Positions 8,997-17,758 of a DNA stretch of 64,000 nucleotides are shown piece by piece (the stretch's first letter is position 1; every line of letters begins with the position of its first letter). Origin of the DNA: Bradyrhizobium sp. 1 (GTDB lineage: Bacteria; Pseudomonadota; Alphaproteobacteria; Rhizobiales; Xanthobacteraceae); NCBI RefSeq assembly GCF_023073315.1, contig NZ_JADPJH010000038.1, forward strand, positions 1 through 64,000. The letters are read 5' to 3'. Both the position numbers and the translations under genes were made by a program. The notes under the pieces were generated by a model. It made no database searches. It was given only the letters and a program-made list of their open reading frames with translations, and was not told the origin of the DNA.

Positions 8997-11900
8997 TTAT
9001 TCAGCCGCTTCAGCAAGCGGAATTGCGTGCTGGTCACCGCTCCCATGCTGCGGCGCGGCAGGTTGTTCGGGGGTGCCCGCCTCGTCCAGGCTCTTCCTGA
9101 ACCACAGGGCGTAGAGACCCGGCAGGTACAGCAGCGTCAGGAATGTCGCCACAAACAGTCCTCCCATGATCGTGATCGCCATCGGGCCCCAGAAGGCCGA
9201 GCGCGACAACGGGATCATGGCGAGGATCGCGGCGAGCGCCGTCAGCACCACCGGACGGGCGCGACGGACGGTTGCCTCCACGATCGCCTCGCGGCGGGTC
9301 AGGCCATGCGAGACGTCGGTCTCGATCTGATCGACCAGGATGACCGCGTTGCGCATGATCATGCCGGCGAGCGCGATCAGGCCGAGCAGCGCCACGAAGC
9401 CGAACGGGGCGTTGGCGATGTTGAGGCCGAAGGAGGCGCCGACGATGCCGAGCGGCGCGGTCAGGAACACCAGGATCAGGCGCGAGAAGCTCTGCAGCTG
9501 GAACATCAGCAGCGTCAGCATCACCATGACCATCAGCGGGAAGAGGATGAAGATCGAGGCGTTGCCCTTGGCGGATTCCTCGAACGCGCCACCCGGCTCG
9601 ATACGGTAGGCCGGCTCGAGGTTGTCCTGAATCTGCTTCAGCTTCGGGGCGATCTGGCCGGTGACGTCGGGCGCCTGCACCCCGTCGACGACGTCGGAGC
9701 GCACCGTGATCGCCATGTCGCGGTTACGCCGCCACATGATCGGCTCCTCGTGGGCATATTCGATCTTGGCGACCTGCTGGAGCGGCACGGCGACTCCGTT
9801 ACGCGAGGTGATGGTGAGATCGCCGACGCCGCCGAGGTCGAGGCGTTCGGACGGGACCGCGCGGGCAACCACGCCGACTTTCTCGATGCCGTCACGGATG
9901 GTCGTGACCGGGGTGCCCGAGATCAGCAGCGCGAGTGCTTGCGAGACGTCCTGCGGGGTCAGGCCCATGGCGCGGGCGCGATCCTGGTCGACGACGAGCT
10001 TGAGGAACGGCGACTGCTCGTTCCAGTCGAGCTGGACGTCCTTGACGCTCTTGTTCTGCCGCATGACGTCGCGGACCTGATAGGCGATCTCGCGTACCTT
10101 GTTGGCGTCGGGGCCGATCACGCGGAACTGCACGGGGAAGCCGACCGGCGGGCCGAAATTGAAGCGGTCGACGCGCACGCGCGCCTCGGACAGGAAACCC
10201 TCGGCAGCCGCGTTCTCGATCTTGGCCTTGATGCGCTCGCGCGCCTCGACACCCTTGGCGACGATGACGATCTCGGCAAAGGCCTCGTTCGGAAGCTGCG
10301 GATTGAGGCCGAGCCAGAAGCGCGGCGAGCCCTGGCCGACATAGGCGGTATAGGTCTCGATGTCCTTGTCGTCCTTCAACAACGTCTCGGCCGACTTCAC
10401 TGCCTTTTCGGTGACGTTGAAGGCGGTGCCCTCAGGCAGGCGCAGCTGGAGGAACAGCTCGGGCCGCTCCGACAGCGGGAAGAACTGCTGCTGAACGTGA
10501 CCGAAGCCGACGATCGAGGCAATGAAGATTCCGACGGTCGCGACCACCACCGTGATGCGGTGGTTGACGCACCATTGCACGATGGCGCGCAGGCCGCGGT
10601 ACATGCGGGTCTCGTAGACCGCGTGCGGATCGTGATTGTGGTGCACCTTGATGTTCGGCAGCAGCATGACGCCGATATAGGGCGTGAAGATCACCGCCAC
10701 GAACCAGGAGGCGACCAGCGCGATCGCCACGATCCAGAAGATGCTGCCGGCATATTCGCCGACCGCGGAATTGGCAAAGCCGATGGGGAGGAAGCCAGCG
10801 GCCGTGACCAGCGTTCCCGTGAGCATCGGAAACGCGGTAGATTCCCAGGCAAACGACGCCGCGCGATAGCGATCCCAGCCCTGCTCCATCTTCACCACCA
10901 TCATCTCGACCGCGATGATGGCGTCGTCGACGAGCAAACCGAGCGCGATGATCAGCGCACCCAGCGTGATGCGGTGCAGATCGAGCGACATCACGTTCAT
11001 GATGATGAAGACGATGCCGAGCACGAGCGGCACCGACAGCGCGACCACGATGCCGGTGCGCCAGCCGAGCGCCAGGAACGACACGAACAGCACGATGACG
11101 AGCGCTTCCATGAAGGAGTGCACGAACTCGCTGATAGCGTGCTCGACCACCTTCGGCTGGTCGGCGATGAGCTTGACGTCGACGCCCTGCGGCACCGCCT
11201 TCATGAATTCAGCCGTCGCCTTCTCGACCTCCTTGCCGAGATCGAGGATGTTGGCGCCCTTGGCGGTGACGACGCCGATGCCGATCGCGGCCTTGCCTTC
11301 CTGCCGGACGACGAAGCTCGGCGGATCGACATAGCCATGGGTGACGGTGGCGATATCGCCGAGGCGGAACACGCGGCCGTTGCTCTCGACCGGAGTTTCA
11401 GCGACGGCCTTGGCGCCATCGAGGGCACCGGTAACACGCAGCGGCACGCGCTGCGACGAGGTCTCGACCGTGCCGGCCGGCGTCACATTGTTCTGCTTGG
11501 CGAGCGAATCGAACAGCGCCTGCGGCGTGATGCCGAGGGTCGCGAGCTTGGCGTGGCTGAATTCGACGAAAATGCGCTCATCCTGATTGCCGTAGACGTC
11601 GACCTTGGTAACGCCCGGCACCTTCAGCAGGCGCTGGCGGAAGCCTTCGGAGACCTTCTTGAGCTGGGCGTAATCGGCGCCGTCGCCGGTCATCATGTAG
11701 AGGATGGAATCGACGTCGGAGAACTCGTCATTGACGACGGGTCCGAGAATGCCCGAAGGCAACTGGCCCTGCACGTCGGCGAGCTTCTTGCGCAGCAGAT
11801 AGAAGAGATAGGGCACGTCCTTGGGCGGCGTGGAGTCGCGGAAGGTGACCTGGAGCGCGGTGAAGCCGGGCTTCGAGTAGGTCTGCACCTTCTCGAAGTA

Positions 11901-12134
11901 AGGCAGCTCCTGGATCTTCTTCTCGATGGGATCGGCGACCTGGGTCTGCATCTCCTGCGAAGTCGCACCCGGCCATAGCACGGAGACGTTGACCACCTTC
12001 ACGGTGAAGAACGGATCTTCGGCGCGACCGAGCTTCTGGTAGGAGAAGAAGCCGGCGACGCCGAGTATGATCATCAGGAACAGGACCAGCGTCGGATGGC
12101 TGACGGCCCAGGCCGAAAGGTTGAAGCGCTTCAT
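8997..12134 (-). CDS. RND efflux transporter, inner-membrane pump
   Basis: Proton-driven inner-membrane pump of a tripartite exporter. About 1045 aa with the duplicated RND layout: TM1 near residues 10-30, a large periplasmic loop, a TM2-6 block about 335-500 that includes GLLVDDAIIAVEMM (the intramembrane acidic motif), TM7 about 525-545, a second loop, and TM8-12 about 865-1020. The start MKRFNLSAW (12132-12134) has GGAGAG upstream and was preferred over the 10-residue longer frame. It lies downstream of the membrane-fusion gene. No outer-membrane channel gene is in the window. Substrate not deducible. Confidence 0.95.
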   Translation of the reverse strand: MKRFNLSAWAVSHPTLVLFLMIILGVAGFFSYQKLGRAEDPFFTVKVVNVSVLWPGATSQEMQTQVADPIEKKIQELPYFEKVQTYSKPGFTALQVTFRDSTPPKDVPYLFYLLRKKLADVQGQLPSGILGPVVNDEFSDVDSILYMMTGDGADYAQLKKVSEGFRQRLLKVPGVTKVDVYGNQDERIFVEFSHAKLATLGITPQALFDSLAKQNNVTPAGTVETSSQRVPLRVTGALDGAKAVAETPVESNGRVFRLGDIATVTHGYVDPPSFVVRQEGKAAIGIGVVTAKGANILDLGKEVEKATAEFMKAVPQGVDVKLIADQPKVVEHAISEFVHSFMEALVIVLFVSFLALGWRTGIVVALSVPLVLGIVFIIMNVMSLDLHRITLGALIIALGLLVDDAIIAVEMMVVKMEQGWDRYRAASFAWESTAFPMLTGTLVTAAGFLPIGFANSAVGEYAGSIFWIVAIALVASWFVAVIFTPYIGVMLLPNIKVHHNHDPHAVYETRMYRGLRAIVQWCVNHRITVVVATVGIFIASIVGFGHVQQQFFPLSERPELFLQLRLPEGTAFNVTEKAVKSAETLLKDDKDIETYTAYVGQGSPRFWLGLNPQLPNEAFAEIVIVAKGVEARERIKAKIENAAAEGFLSEARVRVDRFNFGPPVGFPVQFRVIGPDANKVREIAYQVRDVMRQNKSVKDVQLDWNEQSPFLKLVVDQDRARAMGLTPQDVSQALALLISGTPVTTIRDGIEKVGVVARAVPSERLDLGGVGDLTITSRNGVAVPLQQVAKIEYAHEEPIMWRRNRDMAITVRSDVVDGVQAPDVTGQIAPKLKQIQDNLEPAYRIEPGGAFEESAKGNASIFILFPLMVMVMLTLLMFQLQSFSRLILVFLTAPLGIVGASFGLNIANAPFGFVALLGLIALAGMIMRNAVILVDQIETDVSHGLTRREAIVEATVRRARPVVLTALAAILAMIPLSRSAFWGPMAITIMGGLFVATFLTLLYLPGLYALWFRKSLDEAGTPEQPAAPQHGSGDQHAIPLAEAAE

Positions 12135-12189
12135 CGCTCTCTCCGAAAGATGGTCCAGTTGCAAAAAACCACAGCCGCTCTGTTCAAAC

Positions 12190-12309
12190 CGTCGTCGCGA
12201 GGCAGCGAAGCAACCCAGGGGGCTGGGCAGGTTCTGGATCGCTTCGCCGCTTCAGCCCCAGCATTTGCGCACGGGCCGAAACTCTCCTCGCAACGACGAA
12301 CTCGTAAAC
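12190..12309. repeat. Dispersed inverted repeat between pump and adaptor genes
   Basis: Outer arms CGTCGTCGCGAG (about 12190) and CTCGCAACGACG (about 12297) are near-complementary, with inner arms GCAGCGAAGCAACCCAG and CTGGATCGCTTCGCCGC. This resembles the intergenic repeat family common in Bradyrhizobium. It fills almost the whole 176-base gap between the two efflux genes, so the mRNA would carry a large stem-loop there that could alter the pump:adaptor ratio. Confidence 0.65.
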
Positions 12310-12310
12310 T

Positions 12311-13417
12311 CTAGAAGGACAAGGACGACACGATCCGCACCCTCTGGCCCGGATCGAGCTTCTGCACACCGAGGGCGACGATCTTGGCGCCCTCTTCCAC
12401 ACCACTGGTGATGACGACGTCGTTGCTCTCGTAGGACTTCACCACGACCGGCTTGAGCGTGACCGCGCCGTTGTCGTCGACGACGTAGAAGGACGGCTTG
12501 CCGCCTTCGTTGAACAGCGCCGACAGCGGCAGCCGTGCGACACGCTCGGTGGAAGCGTCCGACAGCGTCAGCGTCGCGGTCATGCCGAGCGAAACCTTGT
12601 CGTCGGCCTCGGGCAGCGAAAACTTTGCAAGATAAGTGCGCGTGGCCGGATCGGCGGCTGGCGCGATCTCGCGCAGCTTCGCCGTGTACTTCTTGCCCGG
12701 CTCCGACCAAAGAGTGACGCTGGCGGCGCCCGATTTGGCACGTCCGACCAGCGTCTCAGGGATCGCGACGACCGCTTCCTTTTCGGCAAAGCGGGCGACG
12801 CGGATCGAGGTCTGGCCTGCGGCAACCACCTGGCCGGGCTCAATCAGCGTTGCGGTGACGACGCCACGGGCGTCGGCGTTGAGCGTCGCGTAGGAAAGGG
12901 AATTCTTGGTCAGTTCGACTGAGCGCACGGCGCGGTCCAGACGCGCGCGGGCCTCGTCGGCGGCGGCCCGGCTCGTATCCATCGCCGCATCCGTGGTCCA
13001 GCCCTTGACCTTCAGATCCTTGGCGCGCTGCTCGGCGGCGGCGGCCTGCGCCAGCACGCCGGTTGATGCAGTTTGCTCGGCGACAGCCTGCTCGGCCTGA
13101 AGCTTCAGGTCTATTTCATCAAGAGTGGCGAGCGGCTGGCCGATTTCGACGGTCTGGCCGACTTCAACCAGACGCTTGGCGACCTTGCCGGCGACGCGGA
13201 AGCCGAGATCGCTCTCGATCCGGGGCCGGACGGTGCCGACGAAGCTGCGCTCCGGGGTCTCGGCATCATAATGCGCGGCTGCGACCAGAACCGGCCGCGG
13301 CGGCTCGGCCTTTTGCGCAACGGTATCATTGCACCCGGACAGCGCAGCGGCCATCAGAGCCAGCGACACACCTGCCAAGAGCTTGGAATAGCTCGATAAA
13401 ACTGACCGGACGAACAT
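12311..13417 (-). CDS. RND efflux periplasmic adaptor (membrane fusion protein), lipoprotein
   Basis: Connects the RND pump to an outer-membrane channel. A signal peptide ends in a lipobox LMAAALSGC, so the mature protein should be lipid-anchored at that Cys. The HlyD-type barrel-sandwich half-motif is seen in GKVAKRLVEVGQTVEIGQPL, then a coiled-coil hairpin of about residues 85-140 rich in Ala/Glu/Arg, then the second half ATLIEPGQVVAAGQ. The start MFVRSVLS (13415-13417) is chosen over a frame 8 codons longer because the signal peptide begins there and GGAG lies upstream. It is the first gene of the efflux operon. Confidence 0.93.
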   Translation of the reverse strand: MFVRSVLSSYSKLLAGVSLALMAAALSGCNDTVAQKAEPPRPVLVAAAHYDAETPERSFVGTVRPRIESDLGFRVAGKVAKRLVEVGQTVEIGQPLATLDEIDLKLQAEQAVAEQTASTGVLAQAAAAEQRAKDLKVKGWTTDAAMDTSRAAADEARARLDRAVRSVELTKNSLSYATLNADARGVVTATLIEPGQVVAAGQTSIRVARFAEKEAVVAIPETLVGRAKSGAASVTLWSEPGKKYTAKLREIAPAADPATRTYLAKFSLPEADDKVSLGMTATLTLSDASTERVARLPLSALFNEGGKPSFYVVDDNGAVTLKPVVVKSYESNDVVITSGVEEGAKIVALGVQKLDPGQRVRIVSSLSF

Positions 13418-13555
13418 CGAAGGACACTCCTGCCTCTGCAATGAGAGGAATGTCGACTATTCACTAATGAAAGTCAATATTCGTCAGTCATCAGGAAAGC
13501 GTGATCGTTAAGGGGTGGTAAGGATTGGGATGAGTGTCGCCAGGACGGTGCAATT

Positions 13556-13653
13556 GTAGGGCGGGCAACGCGAAGCGTGCCCGCTACGCCCGAATACGAT
13601 GAGAAAAGATGGTGGGCACGGCGTGCGAAAAGCACGCCTTTGCCCGCCTTACG
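13556..13653. repeat. Dispersed inverted repeat
   Basis: Arm gtagggcgggcaacgcgaag near 13556 pairs with the region ending gcctttgcccgccttacga near 13653; the inner part is gatggtgggcacggcg. It lies just beyond the stop of the MFS gene on the minus strand and may help end its transcript. The remaining part of the 13442-13666 gap shows no gene. Confidence 0.6.
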
Positions 13654-13666
13654 AGACTATGCCGGT

Positions 13667-14998
13667 CTACCGCCCCTGCTCCGCGAACTCGTGCTTGGTC
13701 TCGTGGCCGCCGACGAAAACCAGAATGCCGGCGAGCAGGGGCAGCACGGCGAGCACGAGCAGGCCGGTCGAGGTCTGGCCGGTGGCTTCCTTGACCCAGC
13801 CGATCAGATAGGGCCCGCCGAAGCCGGCGAGATTGCCGATCGAGTTGATCAGTGCGATGGCGCCGGCCGCCGCCGTGCCGGAAAGCCAGGAGGTCGGCAG
13901 GGTCCAGAACACGCCGAAGACGCAGAACACGCCGATGGCGGCGAAGGTCAGCGCCACCATCGTCATGACGGGGTCGGTGAGATAGCTCGAGACGGCGAGC
14001 GCGATGGCGATCAGGATCATGGGCGCACCGACATGCATCACGCGCTCGCGCGTGGCGTCCGAGTGCCGTGCCCACAGGATCATCGCGATGGTGCCGAACA
14101 CATAGGGGATCGCGGTGACGAAGCCGGTCTGCGCGTTGGTGAGGCCGAACGCCTTGACGATCTGCGGCAGCCAGAACTGCATGCCATAGAGCGCGCCGAC
14201 GAAGCCGAAATAGACCAGGCTCAGCATGATCACTTTCGGCGAGGACAGCGCCTCGCCGAGCGAGAGATGCTTCACAGCCTGCTTGGCCGCGGTCTCGGCG
14301 TCGAGCTTCGCCTTGAGCCAGGCCTTCTGCTCGGACGAGAGCCAGTCCGCCTTCTCCGGCCTGTCGGTGAGATAGAACCAGGTGACGATGCCGAGCAGCA
14401 CCGAGGGGATGCCCTCGAGAATGAACAGCCATTGCCAACCCTTCAGGCCCATGGCGCCGTCGAGCCCGAGCAGAAGGCCCGAGATCGGCGCGCCGATCAC
14501 GGTCGAGACCGGGACTGCAATGGCGAAGGCCGCGAGGAAGCGGCCGCGATATTCGGCCGGGTACCAATAGGTGAGATAGAGGATGATGCCGGGAAAGAAG
14601 CCGGCTTCGGCCACGCCGAGCAGGAAACGCAGCACGTAGAAGCTGGTGACCCCACTGGTGAGCGCCATCAGCGCCGAGATGATGCCCCAGGTCACCATGA
14701 TGCGGGCGATCCAGCGGCTGGCGCCGAACTTCTCCAGCGCCAGATTGCTCGGCACCTCGAAGATGAAATAGCCGATGAAAAAGATGCCGGCGCCCCAGGA
14801 GAAGATGAGCGGCGTGAACTTCAGCTCCGCGTTCATGGTCAGCGCAGCGAAACCGAGATTGACGCGGTCGAGATAGGAGAAGAAGTAGGCCAGCACCAGG
14901 AACGGAATCAGGCGCCAGGAGATGGCGCGGATGGTCGATGTCTCGATTTCGGACTTGGCTCCGCCGGCCGAACCGGCATAGGTCGTTGTCTGGCTCAT
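13667..14998 (-). CDS. MFS transporter, anion:cation symporter (ACS) type
   Basis: Inner-membrane secondary transporter of about 443 aa with 12 predicted helices. The ACS-type signature FFSYLDRVNLGFAAL is in the first helix pair, then GIFFIGYFIFEVPSNL, RFLLGVAEAGFFPG and YWYPAEYRGRF, as in tartrate, glucarate or phthalate permeases. The start MSQTTTYAG (14996-14998) has GGGGGAAG 5 bases upstream; the much longer frame beyond it is not coding-like. The substrate cannot be read from the sequence; neighbours give no catabolic context. Confidence 0.92.
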   Translation of the reverse strand: MSQTTTYAGSAGGAKSEIETSTIRAISWRLIPFLVLAYFFSYLDRVNLGFAALTMNAELKFTPLIFSWGAGIFFIGYFIFEVPSNLALEKFGASRWIARIMVTWGIISALMALTSGVTSFYVLRFLLGVAEAGFFPGIILYLTYWYPAEYRGRFLAAFAIAVPVSTVIGAPISGLLLGLDGAMGLKGWQWLFILEGIPSVLLGIVTWFYLTDRPEKADWLSSEQKAWLKAKLDAETAAKQAVKHLSLGEALSSPKVIMLSLVYFGFVGALYGMQFWLPQIVKAFGLTNAQTGFVTAIPYVFGTIAMILWARHSDATRERVMHVGAPMILIAIALAVSSYLTDPVMTMVALTFAAIGVFCVFGVFWTLPTSWLSGTAAAGAIALINSIGNLAGFGGPYLIGWVKEATGQTSTGLLVLAVLPLLAGILVFVGGHETKHEFAEQGR

Positions 14999-15065
14999 GG
15001 CTTCCCCCCGGGTTGTTGCTTTTGTGAGCTGATCCGGGGTTTTGAGCATCGCGGGCAAAGAGTCA

Positions 15066-15509
15066 ATGGAGCAAGCAATGCACGAGGCGCAGCGGCCCAA
15101 CCCCGTTGCGCTGCGACAGAGGTCGCTGATCCGCGCCGCCCTCGCGCTGGTCGTAATCGCCTGCGGACTTGGCTTGCGCTGGTACGGCTTTCCGCTCGGA
15201 CTTCCCGCCTTCGTCGTGAAGTATGGCGGCTCGCTGCTGTGGGCAACGATGGTGTTTCTGCTGGTCGGAGTTTTGCTGCCGCGGCTGACGCGGGCACAGA
15301 TTGCAGCCGTCGCGATGGCCATCGCCGTCATGGTCGAGTTTTCCCGGCTCGTGCACACGCCATGGCTCGATACGTTCCGGCTGACCATGGCCGGCGCGCT
15401 GCTGCTCGGGCGCATCTTCTCGCTGTGGAATCTGGTGGCTTATGCGGTCGGGATTGCGTTCGGCGTTTGGATCGATCGATCGATTGGCGGGATGCGTAGG
15501 GTGGATTAG
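15066..15509 (+). CDS. DUF2809-family membrane protein
   Basis: Small polytopic protein of about 147 aa with four hydrophobic segments (LIRAALALVVIACGLGL; SLLWATMVFLLVGVLL; IAAVAMAIAVMV; LWNLVAYAVGIAFGVWI) and the DUF2809 pattern W-D..R..-AG-LLG. Function is unknown for the family. The start is uncertain: ATG at 15066 or, better supported by a GGAG site, ATG at 15078. The last five codons (MRRVD-stop) lie in the left arm of the inverted repeat at 15500-15579, so the repeat supplied the present stop codon. Confidence 0.75.
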   Translation: MEQAMHEAQRPNPVALRQRSLIRAALALVVIACGLGLRWYGFPLGLPAFVVKYGGSLLWATMVFLLVGVLLPRLTRAQIAAVAMAIAVMVEFSRLVHTPWLDTFRLTMAGALLLGRIFSLWNLVAYAVGIAFGVWIDRSIGGMRRVD

Positions 15510-15579
15510 CGCAGCGTAATCCACCAACGTCTGCTTTTGCGGCAACAGACCGTGGTGGATTACGCTGCGCTAATCCACC
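15500..15579. repeat. Long perfect inverted repeat (27-bp arms)
   Basis: Arms 15500-15526 and 15553-15579 are exact reverse complements (each includes GGATTACGCTGCGCTAATCC on one strand) around a 26-base spacer. The element overlaps the 3' end of the DUF2809 gene and separates it from the convergent glycosylase gene. It could terminate both transcripts as a stem-loop, but has no U tract. It looks like one copy of a dispersed family. Confidence 0.8.
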
Positions 15580-15585
15580 GTACAA

Positions 15586-16746
15586 TCAGTCCGCCAGTTG
15601 AAACCGCTCAAACCGATCGAGCTCGTCCTCGATCTTTTGCTTCAGCTCCTTGCGCCCCGCGGTCTTCTTGCCCTGCCCGACCCAGGTCCATTTCTGCATC
15701 AATAGCTTCTTCGCCTGCCTATCGGTCTTGAGATCGAGCGCGGCGACGATCTCGTCACCGACCAGCACGGGAAGCGCGAAATAGCCGAGCTTGCGCTTGG
15801 CCTTCGGCACATAGGCTTCGAACAAATGATTGTAGCCGAAGATGAGATTGGTGCGCTTGCGCTGGATGATCAGGGGATCGAACGGCGACAGGATGTGGAC
15901 GAGATCGGGCGACACCTCGTGCGGCTCGAGCGCTGCAGGCGCGGCCCAATGCTCCTGCTTGCCGGCGCCTTCGAGCGCAACGGGCACGAGCTCACCGCGA
16001 CGGACGCGAGAAGCAATCAAGCTTGCCACCGCCTTCTTGCTCGGCGCGTCGAGGTGGCAGATCGAATCCAGGCTCACCGCACCTTGCGAGCGCAGCGCAC
16101 GGTCGAGCAGGTAGGCCGTGATGTCCTTGCTAGACGCCGACTTCGGCAATTTGTCCCAGCCGAAATGTCGCGTCATCAGCTCATAGGTCTTGAGCATGCC
16201 CTGGCGCTCGCTGACGGTCGCGACGCCCGTGTAGAAGGCGAGCTGCAATGCCCGCTTCGAAGGCTTTCGGCTCTGCCAAAGGTGCTCCTTCTCGGTGAGC
16301 ACGTCATCCTCGATGTCGCGGATCGTCAGCGGGCCGGCGCGCAGCAGCCGCATCACCTTGCGCGTGTCGGCGGGCTTCACCGAGGCGTACCATTTGTGCC
16401 CCTCGCGCTTGTGCTCGCGCATCGCGGGGAGAAAGAAGCGGAAATCGTTCGCCGGCACGTAGGACAGCGCATGGGTCCAGTATTCGAACACGGTTCTGTC
16501 GACGCTCTGGGCCTGGCGCAGATCGGCGCGGCGGTAGGACGGGATGCGGCTGAACAGGATGTGGTGGTGGCTGCGCTCGATCACGTTGATGGTGTCGATC
16601 TGCACATAGCCGAGATGGGATATCGCATCTGCCACCGCATGCGCGCCCTCCCCGAACGGCGCGCGCGCGTCCAGCCTCTGGGCGTGGAGCCAGATCTGCC
16701 GGGCCTGTGTCGTGGTGATCGGAAGCGGTTTTGGTGCGCGGGACAT
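15586..16746 (-). CDS. AlkX/YcaQ-family winged-helix DNA glycosylase
   Basis: The HTH_42 family includes E. coli YcaQ (AlkX), which unhooks alkylated DNA interstrand crosslinks, and Streptomyces AlkZ. About 386 aa is typical. The catalytic Q-x-D motif of the AlkX branch is intact as Gln49-Ile50-Asp51 in GYVQIDTINVIERSHHH. Also visible are FEYWTHALSYVP, the repeated winged-helix segments about residues 120-300, and LSPFDPLIIQRKR. The start MSRAPKP (16744-16746) is chosen by family length; no strong ribosome site decides it. It stands alone between the repeat and a small secreted protein gene. Confidence 0.88.
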   Translation of the reverse strand: MSRAPKPLPITTTQARQIWLHAQRLDARAPFGEGAHAVADAISHLGYVQIDTINVIERSHHHILFSRIPSYRRADLRQAQSVDRTVFEYWTHALSYVPANDFRFFLPAMREHKREGHKWYASVKPADTRKVMRLLRAGPLTIRDIEDDVLTEKEHLWQSRKPSKRALQLAFYTGVATVSERQGMLKTYELMTRHFGWDKLPKSASSKDITAYLLDRALRSQGAVSLDSICHLDAPSKKAVASLIASRVRRGELVPVALEGAGKQEHWAAPAALEPHEVSPDLVHILSPFDPLIIQRKRTNLIFGYNHLFEAYVPKAKRKLGYFALPVLVGDEIVAALDLKTDRQAKKLLMQKWTWVGQGKKTAGRKELKQKIEDELDRFERFQLAD

Positions 16747-16852
16747 TGCGGCATGCAATGTAGCGGGATTTGCGGGAAGGCAAAGATGCGGCCAAAGAAA
16801 AAGCCGCGCTGCCAACTGCTGACAGCGCGGCCGGACGAGCGCGCCTTGGCGC

Positions 16853-17107
16853 CTACTTCATCATCATAGCCTTCTGCGCCTTCATGTAATGCATGCAGCC
16901 GCCCTTCATCTTGCCATTGCTCATGTCGGTGTTGGCCATGGCCATTTCCTTGTTGGCCGCGACTTTGGCCGGCGTGTCGGCCGTGCCCATCATCATGGCT
17001 GTCGATTTCATCATGTTCTCGCCGGTGCACGCCATCATGGCGGCGGAGGCGGGCGACAGGGAGAGAGCGAATCCGGCAAGGGCGGCGGCGGTCAGCAAGA
17101 TCTTCAT
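16853..17107 (-). CDS. Small secreted methionine-rich protein
   Basis: 84 aa. A clear signal peptide (MKILLTAAALAGFALSLSPASA) leads to a mature part of about 62 residues with 16 Met and 2 Cys: clusters MM, MM, MMM and a final MMM. Met-rich periplasmic segments often bind Cu(I) in other proteins, but no known family was recognised, so copper binding is only a hypothesis. A strong GGAGGAGA site lies 7 bases before the ATG at 17105-17107. It is probably monocistronic. Confidence 0.8.
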   Translation of the reverse strand: MKILLTAAALAGFALSLSPASAAMMACTGENMMKSTAMMMGTADTPAKVAANKEMAMANTDMSNGKMKGGCMHYMKAQKAMMMK

Positions 17108-17227
17108 CGAAAAGTCTCCTCCGTAAAAAACAAACCGGCGCCATGCCGGTATGCGTTAGTACGTTTTTCCAGAGAGAATGTTTCGCGGAGAAGCAATTTT
17201 TGTTGCTGCGGTGCGAAGCGGATGAGC

Positions 17228-17581
17228 CTAGCGGCCGTCCTTCGGCGCCTTGGGCCGGTCGCCAACGCTGCCGGTGGCGACATCAGGCTCGCACGAGGCC
17301 TTGCCGCGCCCGTCCCCCTGGCAGCGATAGACGCTGCCGGTCAGACGGTCGACCAGCCACATGTTCTCGTCGGTCGGCCCCTCGAGGCCGACATAGCGGG
17401 AGGTCAACCCCGTGATCAGCGTCGACAGCAAGATCGCCACCGCGATCATTGCCGCGCCGATATAGATGGGCATGGCGTTCAGAGAGACGGTCCGATCCGG
17501 CGGGCCATTGCGATAGGATTGGTAATCACGCTGATAGTCACTTGGCCTCGGCACTGGACGGAACTCGGCTCCTCTTTGCAT
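17228..17581 (-). CDS. Hypothetical single-pass membrane protein, 117 aa
   Basis: Not recognised. The N-terminal about 36 residues are polar (RPSDYQRDYQSYRNGPPDR), then one transmembrane helix about 37-60 (MPIYIGAAMIAVAILLSTLI), then a C-terminal part with two Cys (VYRCQGDGRGKASCEPD) that could form a disulphide outside the membrane. It ends in a basic, Pro/Lys-rich tail. Codon use agrees with the neighbours. Probably an inner-membrane protein with its C-terminus in the periplasm. Confidence 0.7.
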   Translation of the reverse strand: MQRGAEFRPVPRPSDYQRDYQSYRNGPPDRTVSLNAMPIYIGAAMIAVAILLSTLITGLTSRYVGLEGPTDENMWLVDRLTGSVYRCQGDGRGKASCEPDVATGSVGDRPKAPKDGR

Positions 17582-17758
17582 GCGGCTAGCGGGCGATGAG
17601 TCGTGCTAGTCGCGCATCTGGCCGAAAGCTTGTTCGCAGCCGGGCCATGCGGCGACGGCTTTGCGACGATCGATGTGTATAGGTTTCCGACGAGATGAGG
17701 CGGCCCCAAGGACCGCCTCGAACTTTGCACCGCCTCGACGTTTGCGATGGTTCCGATT

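Noticed and set aside
9027..11978. A 983-codon open frame on the + strand opposite the RND pump
   Set aside because: It is the antisense of a strongly conserved gene; the product is Arg/Asp/His-rich with no domain, as expected from high-GC mirror frames.
13577..15499. A 640-codon + strand frame opposite the MFS transporter
   Set aside because: Antisense mirror of a clear 12-helix transporter; composition is low-complexity and there is no motif.
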